A stretch of DNA of 64,000 bases, taken from positions 1-64,000 of the forward strand of contig CAMPDV010001980.1 of the NCBI GenBank assembly GCA_946699065.1, written 5' to 3'. Source of the DNA: Loxodes magnus (Eukaryota; Ciliophora; Karyorelictea; Loxodida; Loxodidae). Under the pieces are notes generated by a model that was not told the origin of the DNA, searched no databases, and saw nothing but the letters and a program-made list of their open reading frames with translations. Each line of letters starts with the position of its first letter. Positions within the stretch are counted from its first letter, which is position 1. A program made the position numbers and the translations under genes. Positions 24,007-35,833 of this stretch are shown here, in pieces.

Positions 24007-26100
24007 GAAGAAGTAAAGTAAGAAAAGAAGAAAGAGTTTCAGTTATAAGGAGTATGCTTTGAGAAGTAATAAGTATTTTGAAAAGTGAATAAGTAAAGTG
24101 AGAAAAGAAGATAGAATTTCAGTTTTAAGGAGTATGCTTTGAGAAGTAATAAGTATTTAGAAAAGTGAAGAAGTAAAGTAAGAAAAGAAGATATAATTAT
24201 AGTTTTAAAGGAGTATACTTTGAGAAGTAATAAGTATTTAGAAAAGTGAAGAAGTAAAGTAAGAAAAGAAGATAGAATTTCAGTTTTAAGGAGTATGCTT
24301 TGAGAAGTAATAAGTATTTAGAAAAGTGAAGAAGTAAAGTAAGAAAAGAAGAAAGAATTTCAGTTTTAAGGAGTATGCTTTGAGAAGTAACAAGTATTTA
24401 GAAAAGGTGAATAAGTAAAGTAAGAAAAGAAGAAAGAATTTCAGTTTTAAGGAGTATGCTTTGAGAAGTAATAAGTATTTAGAAAAGTGAATAAGTAAAG
24501 TAAGAAAACAAGTTAGAGTTTCAGTTTTAAGGAGTATGCTTTGAGAAGTAATAAGTATTTAGAAAAGTAAATAAGTAAAGTAAGAAAAGAAGAAAGAATT
24601 TCAGTTTTAAGGAGTATGCTTTGAGAAGTAATAAGTATTTAGAAAAGTGAAGAAGTAAGTAAGAAAAGAAGAAAGAGTTTCAGTTTTAAGGAGTATGCTT
24701 TGAGAAGTAATAAGTATTTAGAAAAGGTGAATAAGTAAAGTAAGAAAAGAAGATAGAATTTCAGTTTTAAGGAGTATGCTTTGAGAAGTAATAAGTATTT
24801 AGAAAAGTGAATAAGTAAAGTAAGAAAAGAAGAAAGAATTTCAGTTTTAAGGAGTATGCTTTAAGAAGTAACAAGTATTTAGAAAAGTGAATAAGTAAAG
24901 TAAGAAAAGAAGTTAGAGTTTCAGTTTTAAGGAGTATGCTTTGAGAAGTAATAAGTATTTAGAAAAGTGAATAAGTAAAGTAAGAAAACAAGTTAGAGTT
25001 TCAGTTTTAAGGAGTATGCTTTAAGAAGTAACAAGTATTTAGAAAAGTGAATAAGTAAAGTAAGAAAACAAGTTAGAGTTTCAGTTTTAAGGAGTATGCT
25101 ATGAGAAGTAAAAAATATTTAGAAAAGTGAATAAGTAAAGTAAGAAAAGAAGTTAGAATTTCAGTTTTAAGGAGTATGCTTTGAGAAGTAATAAGTATTT
25201 AGAAAAGTGAATAAGTAAAGTAAGAAAAGAAGAAAGAGTTTCAGTTTTAAGGAGTATGCTTTGAGAAGTAATAAGTATTTAGAAAAGTGAATAAGTAAAG
25301 TAAGAAAAGAAGAAAGAGTTTCAGTTTTAAGGAGTATGCTTTGAGAAGTAATAAGTATTTAGAAAAGTGAATAAGTAAAGTAAGAAAAGAAGAAAGAGTT
25401 TCAGTTATAAGGAGTATGCTTTGAGAAGTAACAAGTATTTAGAAAAGGTGAATAAGTGAAGTAAGAAAAGAAGATAGAATTTCAGTTTTAAGGAGTATGC
25501 TTTGAGAAGTAATAAGTATTTAGAAAAGTGAATAAGTAAAGTAAGAAAAGAAGAAAGAGTTTCAGTTTTAAGGAGTATGCTTTGAGATGTAAAAAATGTT
25601 TAGAAAAGTGAATAAGTGAAGTAAGAAAAGAAGAAAGAATTTCAGTTTTAAGGAGTATGCTTTGAGAAGTAATAAGTATTTAGAAAAGTGAATAAGTAAA
25701 GTAAGAAAAGAAGAAAGAATTTCAGTTTTAAGGAGTATGCTTTGAGAAGTAATAAGTATTTAGAAAAGGTGAATAAGTAAAGTAAGAAAAGAAGAAAGAA
25801 TTTCAGTTTTAAGGAGTATGCTTTGAGAAGTAATAAGTATTTAGAAAAGTGAATAAGTAAAGTAAGAAAAGAAGTTAGAGTTTCAGTTTTAAGGAGTATG
25901 CTTTGAGAAGTAATAAGTATTTAGAAAAGTGAATAAGTAAAGTAAGAAAAGAAGAAAGAATTTCAGTTTTAAGGAGTATGCTTTGAGAAGTAATAAGTAT
26001 TTAGAAAAGTGAATAAGTAAAGTAAGAAAAGAAGATAGAATTTCAGTTTTAAGGAGTATGCTTTGAGAAGTAATAAGTATTTAGAAAAGTGAATAAGTAA

Positions 26101-26520
26101 AGTAAGAAAAGAAGAAAGAGTTTCAGTTTTAAGGAGTATGCTTTGAGAAGTAATAAGTATTTAGAAAAGTAAATAAGTGAAGTAAGAAAAGAAGAAAGAA
26201 TTTCAGTTTTAAGGAGTATGCTTTGAGAAGTAATGAGTATTTAGAAAAGTGAATAAGTGAAGTAAGAAAAGAAGATAGAATTTCAGTTTTAAGGAGTATG
26301 CTTTGAGAAGTAAACAATATTTAGAAAAGTGAATAAGTGAAGTAAGAAAAGAAGATAGAATTTCAGTTTTAAGGAGTATGCTTTGAGAAGTAATAAGTAT
26401 TTAGAAAAGGTGAATAAGTAAAGTAAGAAAAGAAGAAAGAATTTCAGTTCTAATGAGTATGCTTTGAGAAGTAATAAGTATTTAGAAAAGTGAAGAAGTA
26501 AAGTAAGAAAACAAGTTAGA
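26101..26520 (+). repeat. 0.42-kb block repeated at 31,862
   Basis: This is repeated at 31,862-32,281 with offset 5,761 bp (72 monomers plus 1 bp). It includes the AAACAATATTTAG variant near 26,313 and CAGTTCTAATGAG near 26,445. One visible difference is AATGAG near 26,233 against AATAAG in the second copy. A 62-codon reading frame open on the - strand occurs in both copies as a by-product of this monomer order. Confidence 0.8.
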
Positions 26521-26829
26521 GTTTCAGTTATAAGGAGTATGCTTTGAGAATTAATAAGTATTTAGAAAAGTGAAGAAGTAAGTAAGAAAAGAAGAAAGAA
26601 TTTCAGTTTTAAGGAGTATGCTTTGAGAAGTAATAAGTATTTAGAAAAGTGAATAAGTAAAGTAAGAAAAGAAGAAAGAGTTTCAGTTTTAAGGAGTATG
26701 CTTTGAGAAGTAATAAGTATTTAGAAAAGTGAATAAGAAAAGTAAGAAAAGAAGAAAGAGTTTCAGTTTTAAGGAGTATGCTTTGAGAAGTAATAAGTAT
26801 TTAGAAAAGTGAAGAAGTAAGTAGGAAAA

Positions 26830-28925
26830 GAAGAAAGAGTTTCAGTTTTAAGGAGTATGCTTTGAGAAGTAATAAGTATTTAGAAAAGTGAATAAGTAAA
26901 GTAAGAAAAGAAGAAAGAATTTCAGTTTTAAGGAGTATGCTTTGAGAAGTAATGAGTATTTAGAAAAGTGAATAAGTAAAGTAAGAAAAGAAGAAAGAGT
27001 TTCAGTTTTAAGGAGTATGCTTTGAGAAGTAACAAGTATTTAGAAAAGTGAATAAGTAAAGTAAGAAAAGAAGATAGAATTTCAGTTTTAAGGAGTATGC
27101 TTTGAGAAGTAATAAGTATTTAGAAAAGTAAATAAGTAAAGTAAGAAAAGAAGATATAATTATAGTTTTAAAGGAGAATGCTTTGAGAAGTAATAAGTAT
27201 TTAGAAAAGTGAAGAAGTAAAGTAAGAAAAGAAGATAGAATAACAGTTTTAAGGAGTATGCTTTGAGAAGTAATAAGTATTTAGAAAAGTGAAGAAGTAA
27301 AGTAAGAAAAGAAGATAGAATTTCAGTTTTAAGGAGAATGCTTTGAGAAGTAATAAGTATTTAGAAAAGTGAATAAGTGAAGTAAGAAAACAAGTTAGAG
27401 TTTCAGTTTTAAGGAGTATGCTTTGAGAAGTAATAAGTATTTAGAAAAGTGAATAAGTGAAGTAAGAAAAGAAGATAGAATTTCAGTTTTAAGGAGTATG
27501 CTTTGAGAAGTAATAAGTATTTAGAAAAGTGAAGAAGTAAAGTAAGAAAAGAAGAAAGAGTTAAAGTTTTAAGGAGTATGCTTTGAGAAGTAACAAGTAT
27601 TTAGAAAAGTGAATAAGTGAAGTAAGAAAAGAAGAAAGAATTTCAGTTTTAAGGAGTATGCTTTGAGAAGTAATAAGTATTTAGAAAAGTGAAGAAGTAA
27701 AGTAAGAAAACAAGTTAGAGTTTCAGTTTTAAGGAGTATGCTATGAGAAGTAAAAAATATTTAGAAAAGTGAATAAGTAAAGTAAGAAAAGAAGTTAGAG
27801 TTTCAGTTTTAAGGAGTATGCTTTGAGAAGTAATAAGTATTTAGAAAAGTAAATAAGTAAAGTAAGAAAAGAAGTTAGAATTTCAGTTTTAAGGAGTATG
27901 CTTTGAGAAGTAATAAGTATTTAGAAAAGTGAATAAGTAAAGTAAGAAAAGAAGATAGAATTTCAGTTTTAAGGAGTATGCTTTGAGAAGTAATAAGTAT
28001 TTAGAAAAGTGAATAAGTAAAGTAAGAAAAGAAGAAAGAATTTCAGTTTTAAGGAGTATGCTTTAAGAAGTAACAAGTATTTAGAAAAGTGAATAAGTAA
28101 AGTAAGAAAAGAAGTTAGAGTTTCAGTTTTAAGGAGTATGCTTTGAGAAGTAATAAGTATTTAGAAAAGTGAATAAGTGAAGTAAGAAAAGAAGATAGAA
28201 TTTCAGTTTTAAGGAGTATGCTTTGAGAAGTAAAAAATATTTAGAAAAGTGAATAAGTAAAGTAAGAAAACAAGAAAGAGTTTCAGTTTTAAGGAGTATG
28301 CTTTGAGAAGTAATAAGTATTTAGAAAAGTGAATAAGTGAAGTAAGAAAAGAAGATAGAATTTCAGTTTTAAGGAGTATGCTTTGAGAAGTAATAAGTAT
28401 TTAGAAAAGTGAATAAGTAAAGTAAGAAAAGAAGAAAGAATTTCAGTTTTAAGGAGTATGCTTTGAGAAGTAATGAGTATTTAGAAAAGTGAATAAGTAA
28501 AGTAAGAAAAGAAGAAAGAGTTTCAGTTTTAAGGAGTATGCTTTGAGAAGTAACAAGTATTTAGAAAAGTGAATAAGTAAAGTAAGAAAAGAAGAAAGAG
28601 TTTCAGTTTTAAGGAGTATGCTTTGAGAAGTAATAAGTATTTAGAAAAGTGAAGAAGTAAAGTAAGAAAACAAGTTAGAGTTTCAGTTTTAAGGAGTATG
28701 CTTTGAGAAGTAATAAGTATTTAGAAAAGTGAATAAGTAAAGTAAGAAAAGAAGAAAGAGTTTCAGTTTTAAGGAGTATGCTTTGAGAAGTAATAAGTAT
28801 TTAGAAAAGTGAAGAAGTAAAGTAAGAAAACAAGTTAGAGTTTCAGTTTTAAGGAGTATGCTTTGAGAAGTAATAAGTATTTAGAAAAGTGAATAAGTAA
28901 AGTAAGAAAAGAAGATAAAGTTTCA
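26830..28925 (+). repeat. 2.1-kb block repeated 8,967 bp downstream
   Basis: This is repeated at 35,797-37,892. Shared markers at constant offset 8,967 are GATATAATTATAG (27,153 and 36,120), AGAATAACAG, the GAGTTAAAG monomer and GAAGATAAAG (28,914 and 37,881). Few differences are visible; one is AATAAG near 27,832 against AACAAG near 36,799. After GAAGATAAAG this copy continues into the AGGTAATATG variant at 28,931, while the downstream copy reads GTTAAAGTTTTAAGG. Confidence 0.82.
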
Positions 28926-31861
28926 GTTTTAGGTAATATGCTTTGAGAAGTAATAAGTATTTAGAAAAGTGAATAAGTAAAGTAAGAAAAGAAGAAAGAG
29001 TTTCAGTTTTAAGGAGTATGCTTTGAGAAGTAATAAGTATTTAGAAAAGTGAATAAGTAAAGTAAGAAAAGAAGAAAGAGTTTCAGTTATAAGGAGTATG
29101 CTTTGAGAAGTAATAAGTATTTAGAAAAGTGAATAAGAAAAGTAAGAAAAGAAGAAAGAGTTTCAGTTTTAAGGAGTATGCTTTGAGAAGTAATAAGTAT
29201 TTAGAAAAGTGAATAAGTAAGTAAGAAAAGAAGAAAGAGTTTCAGTTTTAAGGAGTATGCTTTGAGATGTAAAAAATGTTTAGAAAAGTGAATAAGAAAA
29301 GTAAGAAAAGAAGAAAGAGTTTCAGTTTTAAGGAGTATGCTTTGAGAAGTAACAAGTATTTAGAAAAGTGAATAAGTGAAGTAAGAAAAGAAGATAGAAT
29401 TTCAGTTTTAAGGAGTATGCTTTGAGAAGTAATAAGTATTTAGAAAAGTGAATAAGTGAAGTAAGAAAAGAAGATAGAATTTCAGTTTTAAGGAGTATGC
29501 TTTGAGAAGTAAAAAATATTTAGAAAAGTGAATAAGTAAAGTAAGAAAACAAGAAAGAGTTTCAGTTTTAAGGAGTATGCTTTGAGAAGTAATGAGTATT
29601 TAGAAAAGTGAATAAGTAAAGTAAGAAAAGAAGAAAGAGTTTCAGTTTTAAGGAGTATGCTTTGAGAAGTAACAAGTATTTAGAAAAGTGAATAAGAAAA
29701 GTAAGAAAAGAAGAAAGAGTTTCAGTTTTAAGGAGTATGCTTTGAGAAGTAACAAGTATTTAGAAAAGTGAATAAGTGAAGTAAGAAAAGAAGATAGAAT
29801 TTCAGTTTTAAGGAGTATGCTTTGAGAAGTAATAAGTATTTAGAAAAGTGAATAAGTGAAGTAAGAAAAGAAGATAGAATTTCAGTTTTAAGGAGTATGC
29901 TTTGAGAAGTAAAAAATATTTAGAAAAGTGAATAAGTAAAGTAAGAAAACAAGAAAGAGTTTCAGTTTTAAGGAGTATGCTTTGAGAAGTAATAAGTATT
30001 TAGAAAAGTGAATAAGTGAAGTAAGAAAAGAAGATAGAATTTCAGTTTTAAGGAGTATGCTTTGAGAAGTAATAAGTATTTAGAAAAGTGAATAAGTAAA
30101 GTAAGAAAAGAAGAAAGAATTTCAGTTTTAAGGAGTATGCTTTGAGAAGTAATGAGTATTTAGAAAAGTGAATAAGTAAAGTAAGAAAAGAAGAAAGAGT
30201 TTCAGTTATAAGGAGTATGCTTTGAGAAGTAATAAGTATTTAGAAAAGTGAATAAGTAAAGTAAGAAAAGAAGAAAGAGTTTCAGTTTTAAGGAGTATGC
30301 TTTGAGAAGTAATAAGTATTTAGAAAAGTGAATAAGTAAAGTAAGAAAAGAAGATAGAATTTCAGTTTTAAGGAGTATGCTTTGAGAAGTAATAAGTATT
30401 AAGAAAAGGTGAAGAAGTAAAGTAAGAAAAGAAGAAAGAGTTTCAGTTTTAAGGAGTATGCTTTGAGAAGTAATAAGTATTTAGAAAAGGTGAATAAGTA
30501 AAGTAAGAAAAGAAGATAGAATTTCAGTTTTAAGGAGTATGCTTTGAGAAGTAATAAGTATTTAGAAAAGTGAATAAGTAAAGTAAGAAAAGAAGAAAGA
30601 GTTTCAGTTTTAAGGAGTATGCTTTGAGAAGTAATAAGTATTTAGAAAAGTGAATAAGTAAAGTAAGAAAAGAAGAAAGAGTTTCAGTTATAAGGAGTAT
30701 GCTTTGAGAAGTAATAAGTATTTAGAAAAGTGAATAAGAAAAGTAAGAAAAGAAGAAAGAGTTTCAGTTTTAAGGAGTATGCTTTGAGAAGTAACAAGTA
30801 TTTAGAAAAGTGAATAAGTAAGTAAGAAAAGAAGAAAGAGTTTCAGTTTTAAGGAGTATGCTTTGAGATGTAAAAAATGTTTAGAAAAGTGAATAAGAAA
30901 AGTAAGAAAAGAAGAAAGAATTTCAGTTTTAAGGAGTATGCTTTGAGAAGTAATAAGTATTTAGAAAAGTGAATAAGTAAAGTAAGAAAAGAAGAAAGAG
31001 TTTCAGTTTTAAGGAGTATGCTTTGAGAAGTATTAAGTATTAAGAAAAGGTGAAGAAGTAAAGTAAGAAAAGAAGAAAGAGTTTCAGTTTTAAGGAGTAT
31101 GCTTTGAGAAGTAATAAGTATTTAGAAAAGTGAATAAGTAAAGTAAGAAAAGAAGATAGAATTTCAGTTTTAAGGAGTATGCTTTGAGATGTAAAAAATG
31201 TTTAGAAAAGTGAATAAGTGAAGTAAGAAAAGAAGAAAGAATTTCAGTTTTAAGGAGTATGCTTTGAGAAGTAATAAGTATTTAGAAAAGTGAATAAGTA
31301 AAGTAAGAAAAGAAGATAGAATTTCAGTTTTAAGGAGTATGCTTTGAGAAGTAATAAGTATTTAGAAAAGTGAATAAGTAAAGTAAGAAAAGAAGAAAGA
31401 ATTTCAGTTTTAAGGAGTATGCTTTGAGAAGTAATGAGTATTTAGAAAAGTGAATAAGTAAAGTAAGAAAAGAAGAAAGAGTTTCAGTTTTAAGGAGTAT
31501 GCTTTGAGAAGTAACAAGTATTTAGAAAAGTGAATAAGTGAAGTAAGAAAAGAAGATAGAATTTCAGTTTTAAGGAGTATGCTTTGAGAAGTAATAAGTA
31601 TTTAGAAAAGTAAATAAGTAAAGTAAGAAAAGAAGATATAATTATAGTTTTAAAGGAGAATGCTTTGAGAAGTAATAAGTATTTAGAAAAGTGAATAAGT
31701 GAAGTAAGAAAAGAAGAAAGAGTTTCAGTTATAAGGAGTATGCTTTGAGAAGTAATAAGTATTTAGAAAAGTGAATAAGAAAAGTAAGAAAAGAAGAAAG
31801 AGTTTCAGTTTTAAGGAGTATGCTTTGAGAAGTAATAAGTATTTAGAAAAGTGAATAAGTA

Positions 31862-32281
31862 AGTAAGAAAAGAAGAAAGAGTTTCAGTTTTAAGGAGTAT
31901 GCTTTGAGAAGTAATAAGTATTTAGAAAAGTGAATAAGTGAAGTAAGAAAAGAAGAAAGAATTTCAGTTTTAAGGAGTATGCTTTGAGAAGTAATAAGTA
32001 TTTAGAAAAGTGAATAAGTGAAGTAAGAAAAGAAGATAGAATTTCAGTTTTAAGGAGTATGCTTTGAGAAGTAAACAATATTTAGAAAAGTGAATAAGTG
32101 AAGTAAGAAAAGAAGATAGAATTTCAGTTTTAAGGAGTATGCTTTGAGAAGTAATAAGTATTTAGAAAAGGTGAATAAGTAAAGTAAGAAAAGAAGAAAG
32201 AATTTCAGTTCTAATGAGTATGCTTTGAGAAGTAATAAGTATTTAGAAAAGTGAAGAAGTAAAGTAAGAAAACAAGTTAGA
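31862..32281 (+). repeat. 0.42-kb block, second copy
   Basis: This is the counterpart of 26,101-26,520, with the same order of AAACAATATTTAG, AAAAGGTGAATAAG and CAGTTCTAATGAG variants. The sequences part after the CAAGTTAGAGTTTCAG monomer. Confidence 0.8.
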
Positions 32282-33229
32282 GTTTCAGTTATAAGGAGTA
32301 TGCTTTGAGAAGTAATAAGTATTTAGAAAAGTGAAGAAGTAAAGTAAGAAAAAAAGTTAGAGTTTCAGTTTTAAGGAGTATGCTTTGAGAAGTAATAAGT
32401 ATTTAGAAAAGTGAATAAGTAAAGTAAGAAAAGAAGAAAGAGTTTCAGTTTTAAGGAGTATGCTTTGAGAAGTAATAAGTATTTAGAAAAGTGAATAAGA
32501 AAAGTAAGAAAAGAAGAAAGAGTTTCAGTTTTAAGGAGTATGCTTTGAGAAGTAATAAGTATTTAGAAAAGTGAATAAGTAAAGTAAGAAAAGAAGAAAG
32601 AGTTTCAGTTTTAAGGAGTATGCTTTGAGAAGTAATAAGTATTTAGAAAAGTGAATAAGTAAAGTAAGAAAAGAAGAAAGAATTTCAGTTTTAAGGAGTA
32701 TGCTTTGAGAAGTAATGAGTATTTAGAAAAGTGAATAAGTAAAGTAAGAAAAGAAGAAAGAGTTTCAGTTTAAAGGAGTATGCTTTGAGAAGTAATAAGT
32801 ATTTAGAAAAGTGAAGAAGTAAGTAGGAAAAGAAGAAAGAGTTTCAGTTTTAAGGAGTATGCTTTGAGAAGTAACAAGTATTTAGAAAAGTGAATAAGTG
32901 AAGTAAGAAAAGAAGATAGAATTTCAGTTTTAAGGAGTATGCTTTGAGAAGTAATAAGTATTTAGAAAAGTAAATAAGTAAAGTAAGAAAAGAAGATATA
33001 ATTATAGTTTTAAAGGAGAATGCTTTGAGAAGTAATAAGTATTTAGAAAAGTGAAGAAGTAAAGTAAGAAAAGAAGATAGAATAACAGTTTTAAGGAGTA
33101 TGCTTTGAGAAGTAATAAGTATTTAGAAAAGTGAAGAAGTAAAGTAAGAAAAGAAGATAGAATTTCAGTTTTAAGGAGAATGCTTTGAGAAGTAATAAGT
33201 ATTTAGAAAAGTGAAGAAGTAAAGTAAGA

Positions 33230-34110
33230 AAAGAAGATATAATTATAGTTTTAAAGGAGTATACTTTGAGAAGTAATAAGTATTTAGAAAAGTGAAGAAG
33301 TAAAGTAAGAAAAGAAGATAGAATAACAGTTTTAAGGAGTATGCTTTGAGAAGTAATAAGTATTTAGAAAAGTGAATAAGTAAAGTAAGAAAACAAGTTA
33401 GAGTTTCAGTTTTAAGGAGTATGCTTTGAGAAGTAATAAGTATTTAGAAAAGTGAATAAGTGAAGTAAGAAAAGAAGATAGAATTTCAGTTTTAAGGAGT
33501 ATGCTTTGAGAAGTAATAAGTATTTAGAAAAGTGAAGAAGTAAAGTAAGAAAAGAAGAAAGAGTTAAAGTTTTAAGGAGTATGCTTTGAGAAGTAACAAG
33601 TATTTAGAAAAGTGAATAAGTGAAGTAAGAAAAGAAGATAGAATTTCAGTTTTAAGGAGTATGCTTTGAGAAGTAATAAGTATTTAGAAAAGTAAATAAG
33701 TAAAGTAAGAAAAGAAGTTAGAATTTCAGTTTTAAGGAGTATGCTTTGAGAAGTAATAAGTATTTAGAAAAGTGAATAAGTAAAGTAAGAAAACAAGTTA
33801 GAGTTTCAGTTTTAAGGAGTATGCTTTGAGAAGTAATAAGTATTTAGAAAAGGTGAATAAGTAAAGTAAGAAAAGAAGAAAGAGTTTCAGTTTTAAGGAG
33901 TATGCTTTGAGAAGTAATAAGTATTTAGAAAAGTGAATAAGTAAAGTAAGAAAAGAAGAAAGAGTTTCAGTTTTAAGGAGTATGCTTTGAGAAGTAATAA
34001 GTATTTAGAAAAGTGAATAAGTAAAGTAAGAAAAGAAGAAAGAGTTTCAGTTTTAAGGAGTATGCTTTGAGAAGTAATAAGTATTTAGAAAAGTGAATAA
34101 GTAAAGTAAG
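33230..34110 (+). repeat. 1,123-bp-period block, first copy
   Basis: This is repeated at 34,353-35,233 with offset 1,123 bp (14 monomers plus 3). Markers are GATATAATTATAG with GAGTATACTTTG (33,236 and 34,359), AGAATAACAG, GAGTTAAAG (33,561 and 34,684) and AAAAGGTGAATAAG. The same tract, starting near 32,960, is also found at 38,568-39,718 (offset 5,608). Confidence 0.83.
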
Positions 34111-34352
34111 AAAAGAAGATAGAATAACAGTTTTAAGGAGTATGCTTTGAGAAGTAATAAGTATTTAGAAAAGTGAAGAAGTAAAGTAAGAAAAGAAGAT
34201 AGAATTTCAGTTTTAAGGAGAATGCTTTGAGAAGTAATAAGTATTTAGAAAAGTGAAGAAGTAAAGTAAGAAAAGAAGATATAATTATAGTTTTAAAGGA
34301 GTATACTTTGAGAAGTAATAAGTATTTAGAAAAGTGAAGAAGTAAAGTAAGA

Positions 34353-35233
34353 AAAGAAGATATAATTATAGTTTTAAAGGAGTATACTTTGAGAAGTAAT
34401 AAGTATTTAGAAAAGTGAAGAAGTAAAGTAAGAAAAGAAGATAGAATAACAGTTTTAAGGAGTATGCTTTGAGAAGTAATAAGTATTTAGAAAAGTGAAT
34501 AAGTAAAGTAAGAAAACAAGTTAGAGTTTCAGTTTTAAGGAGTATGCTTTGAGAAGTAATAAGTATTTAGAAAAGTGAATAAGTGAAGTAAGAAAAGAAG
34601 ATAGAATTTCAGTTTTAAGGAGTATGCTTTGAGAAGTAATAAGTATTTAGAAAAGTGAAGAAGTAAAGTAAGAAAAGAAGAAAGAGTTAAAGTTTTAAGG
34701 AGTATGCTTTGAGAAGTAACAAGTATTTAGAAAAGTGAATAAGTGAAGTAAGAAAAGAAGATAGAATTTCAGTTTTAAGGAGTATGCTTTGAGAAGTAAT
34801 AAGTATTTAGAAAAGTAAATAAGTAAAGTAAGAAAAGAAGTTAGAATTTCAGTTTTAAGGAGTATGCTTTGAGAAGTAATAAGTATTTAGAAAAGTGAAT
34901 AAGTAAAGTAAGAAAACAAGTTAGAGTTTCAGTTTTAAGGAGTATGCTTTGAGAAGTAATAAGTATTTAGAAAAGGTGAATAAGTAAAGTAAGAAAAGAA
35001 GAAAGAGTTTCAGTTTTAAGGAGTATGCTTTGAGAAGTAATAAGTATTTAGAAAAGTGAATAAGTAAAGTAAGAAAAGAAGAAAGAGTTTCAGTTTTAAG
35101 GAGTATGCTTTGAGAAGTAATAAGTATTTAGAAAAGTGAATAAGTAAAGTAAGAAAAGAAGAAAGAGTTTCAGTTTTAAGGAGTATGCTTTGAGAAGTAA
35201 TAAGTATTTAGAAAAGTGAATAAGTAAAGTAAG
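34353..35233 (+). repeat. 1,123-bp-period block, second copy
   Basis: This is the counterpart of 33,230-34,110. A further GATATAATTATAG monomer at 34,278 directly precedes it, so two such monomers sit side by side here. Confidence 0.83.
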
Positions 35234-35833
35234 AAAACAAGTTAGAGTTTCAGTTTTAAGGAGTATGCTTTGAGAAGTAATAAGTATTTAGAAAAGTGAA
35301 TAAGTAAAGTAAGAAAAGAAGAAAGAGTTTCAGTTTTAAGGAGTATGCTTTGAGAAGTAATAAGTATTTAGAAAAGTGAAGAAGTAAAGTAAGAAAACAA
35401 GTTAGAGTTTCAGTTTTAAGGAGTATGCTTTGAGAAGTAATAAGTATTTAGAAAAGTGAATAAGTAAAGTAAGAAAAGAAGATAAAGTTTCAGTTTTAGG
35501 TAATATGCTTTGAGAAGTAATAAGTATTTAGAAAAGTGAATAAGTAAAGTAAGAAAACAAGTTAGAGTTTCAGTTTTAAGGAGTATGCTTTGAGAAGTAA
35601 TAAGTATTTAGAAAAGTGAATAAGTAAAGTAAGAAAAGAAGAAAGAGTTTCAGTTATAAGGAGTATGCTTTGAGAAGTAATAAGTATTTAGAAAAGTGAA
35701 TAAGAAAAGTAAGAAAAGAAGAAAGAGTTTCAGTTTTAAGGAGTATGCTTTGAGAAGTAATAAGTATTTAGAAAAGTGAATAAGTAAGTAAGAAAAGAAG
35801 AAAGAGTTTCAGTTTTAAGGAGTATGCTTTGAG
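34400..35833 (+). repeat. 1.43-kb block repeated at 39,846
   Basis: This is repeated at 39,846-41,279 with offset 5,446 bp. Markers are AGAATAACAG (34,443 and 39,889), GAGTTAAAG (34,684 and 40,130), AAAAGGTGAATAAG (34,971 and 40,417), AGGTAATATG (35,498 and 40,944) and CAGTTATAAGG (35,651 and 41,097). It overlaps the 1,123-bp duplication, so the same monomers took part in at least two events. Confidence 0.82.

Noticed and set aside
26129..26317. 62- to 79-codon open frames on the - strand at 26,129-26,317, 31,890-32,078, 46,621-46,812, 47,743-47,934, 49,665-49,856, 50,864-51,055, 54,857-55,048, 55,494-55,685, 55,849-56,088 and 61,261-61,485
   Set aside because: All are translations of the satellite: low-complexity Leu/Phe/Ser/Tyr/Lys-rich products. 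An 80-bp unit changes frame each monomer, and the frames are open only where certain variants and small indels fall together. Their recurrence follows from the block duplications. There is no stable length, start context or domain.
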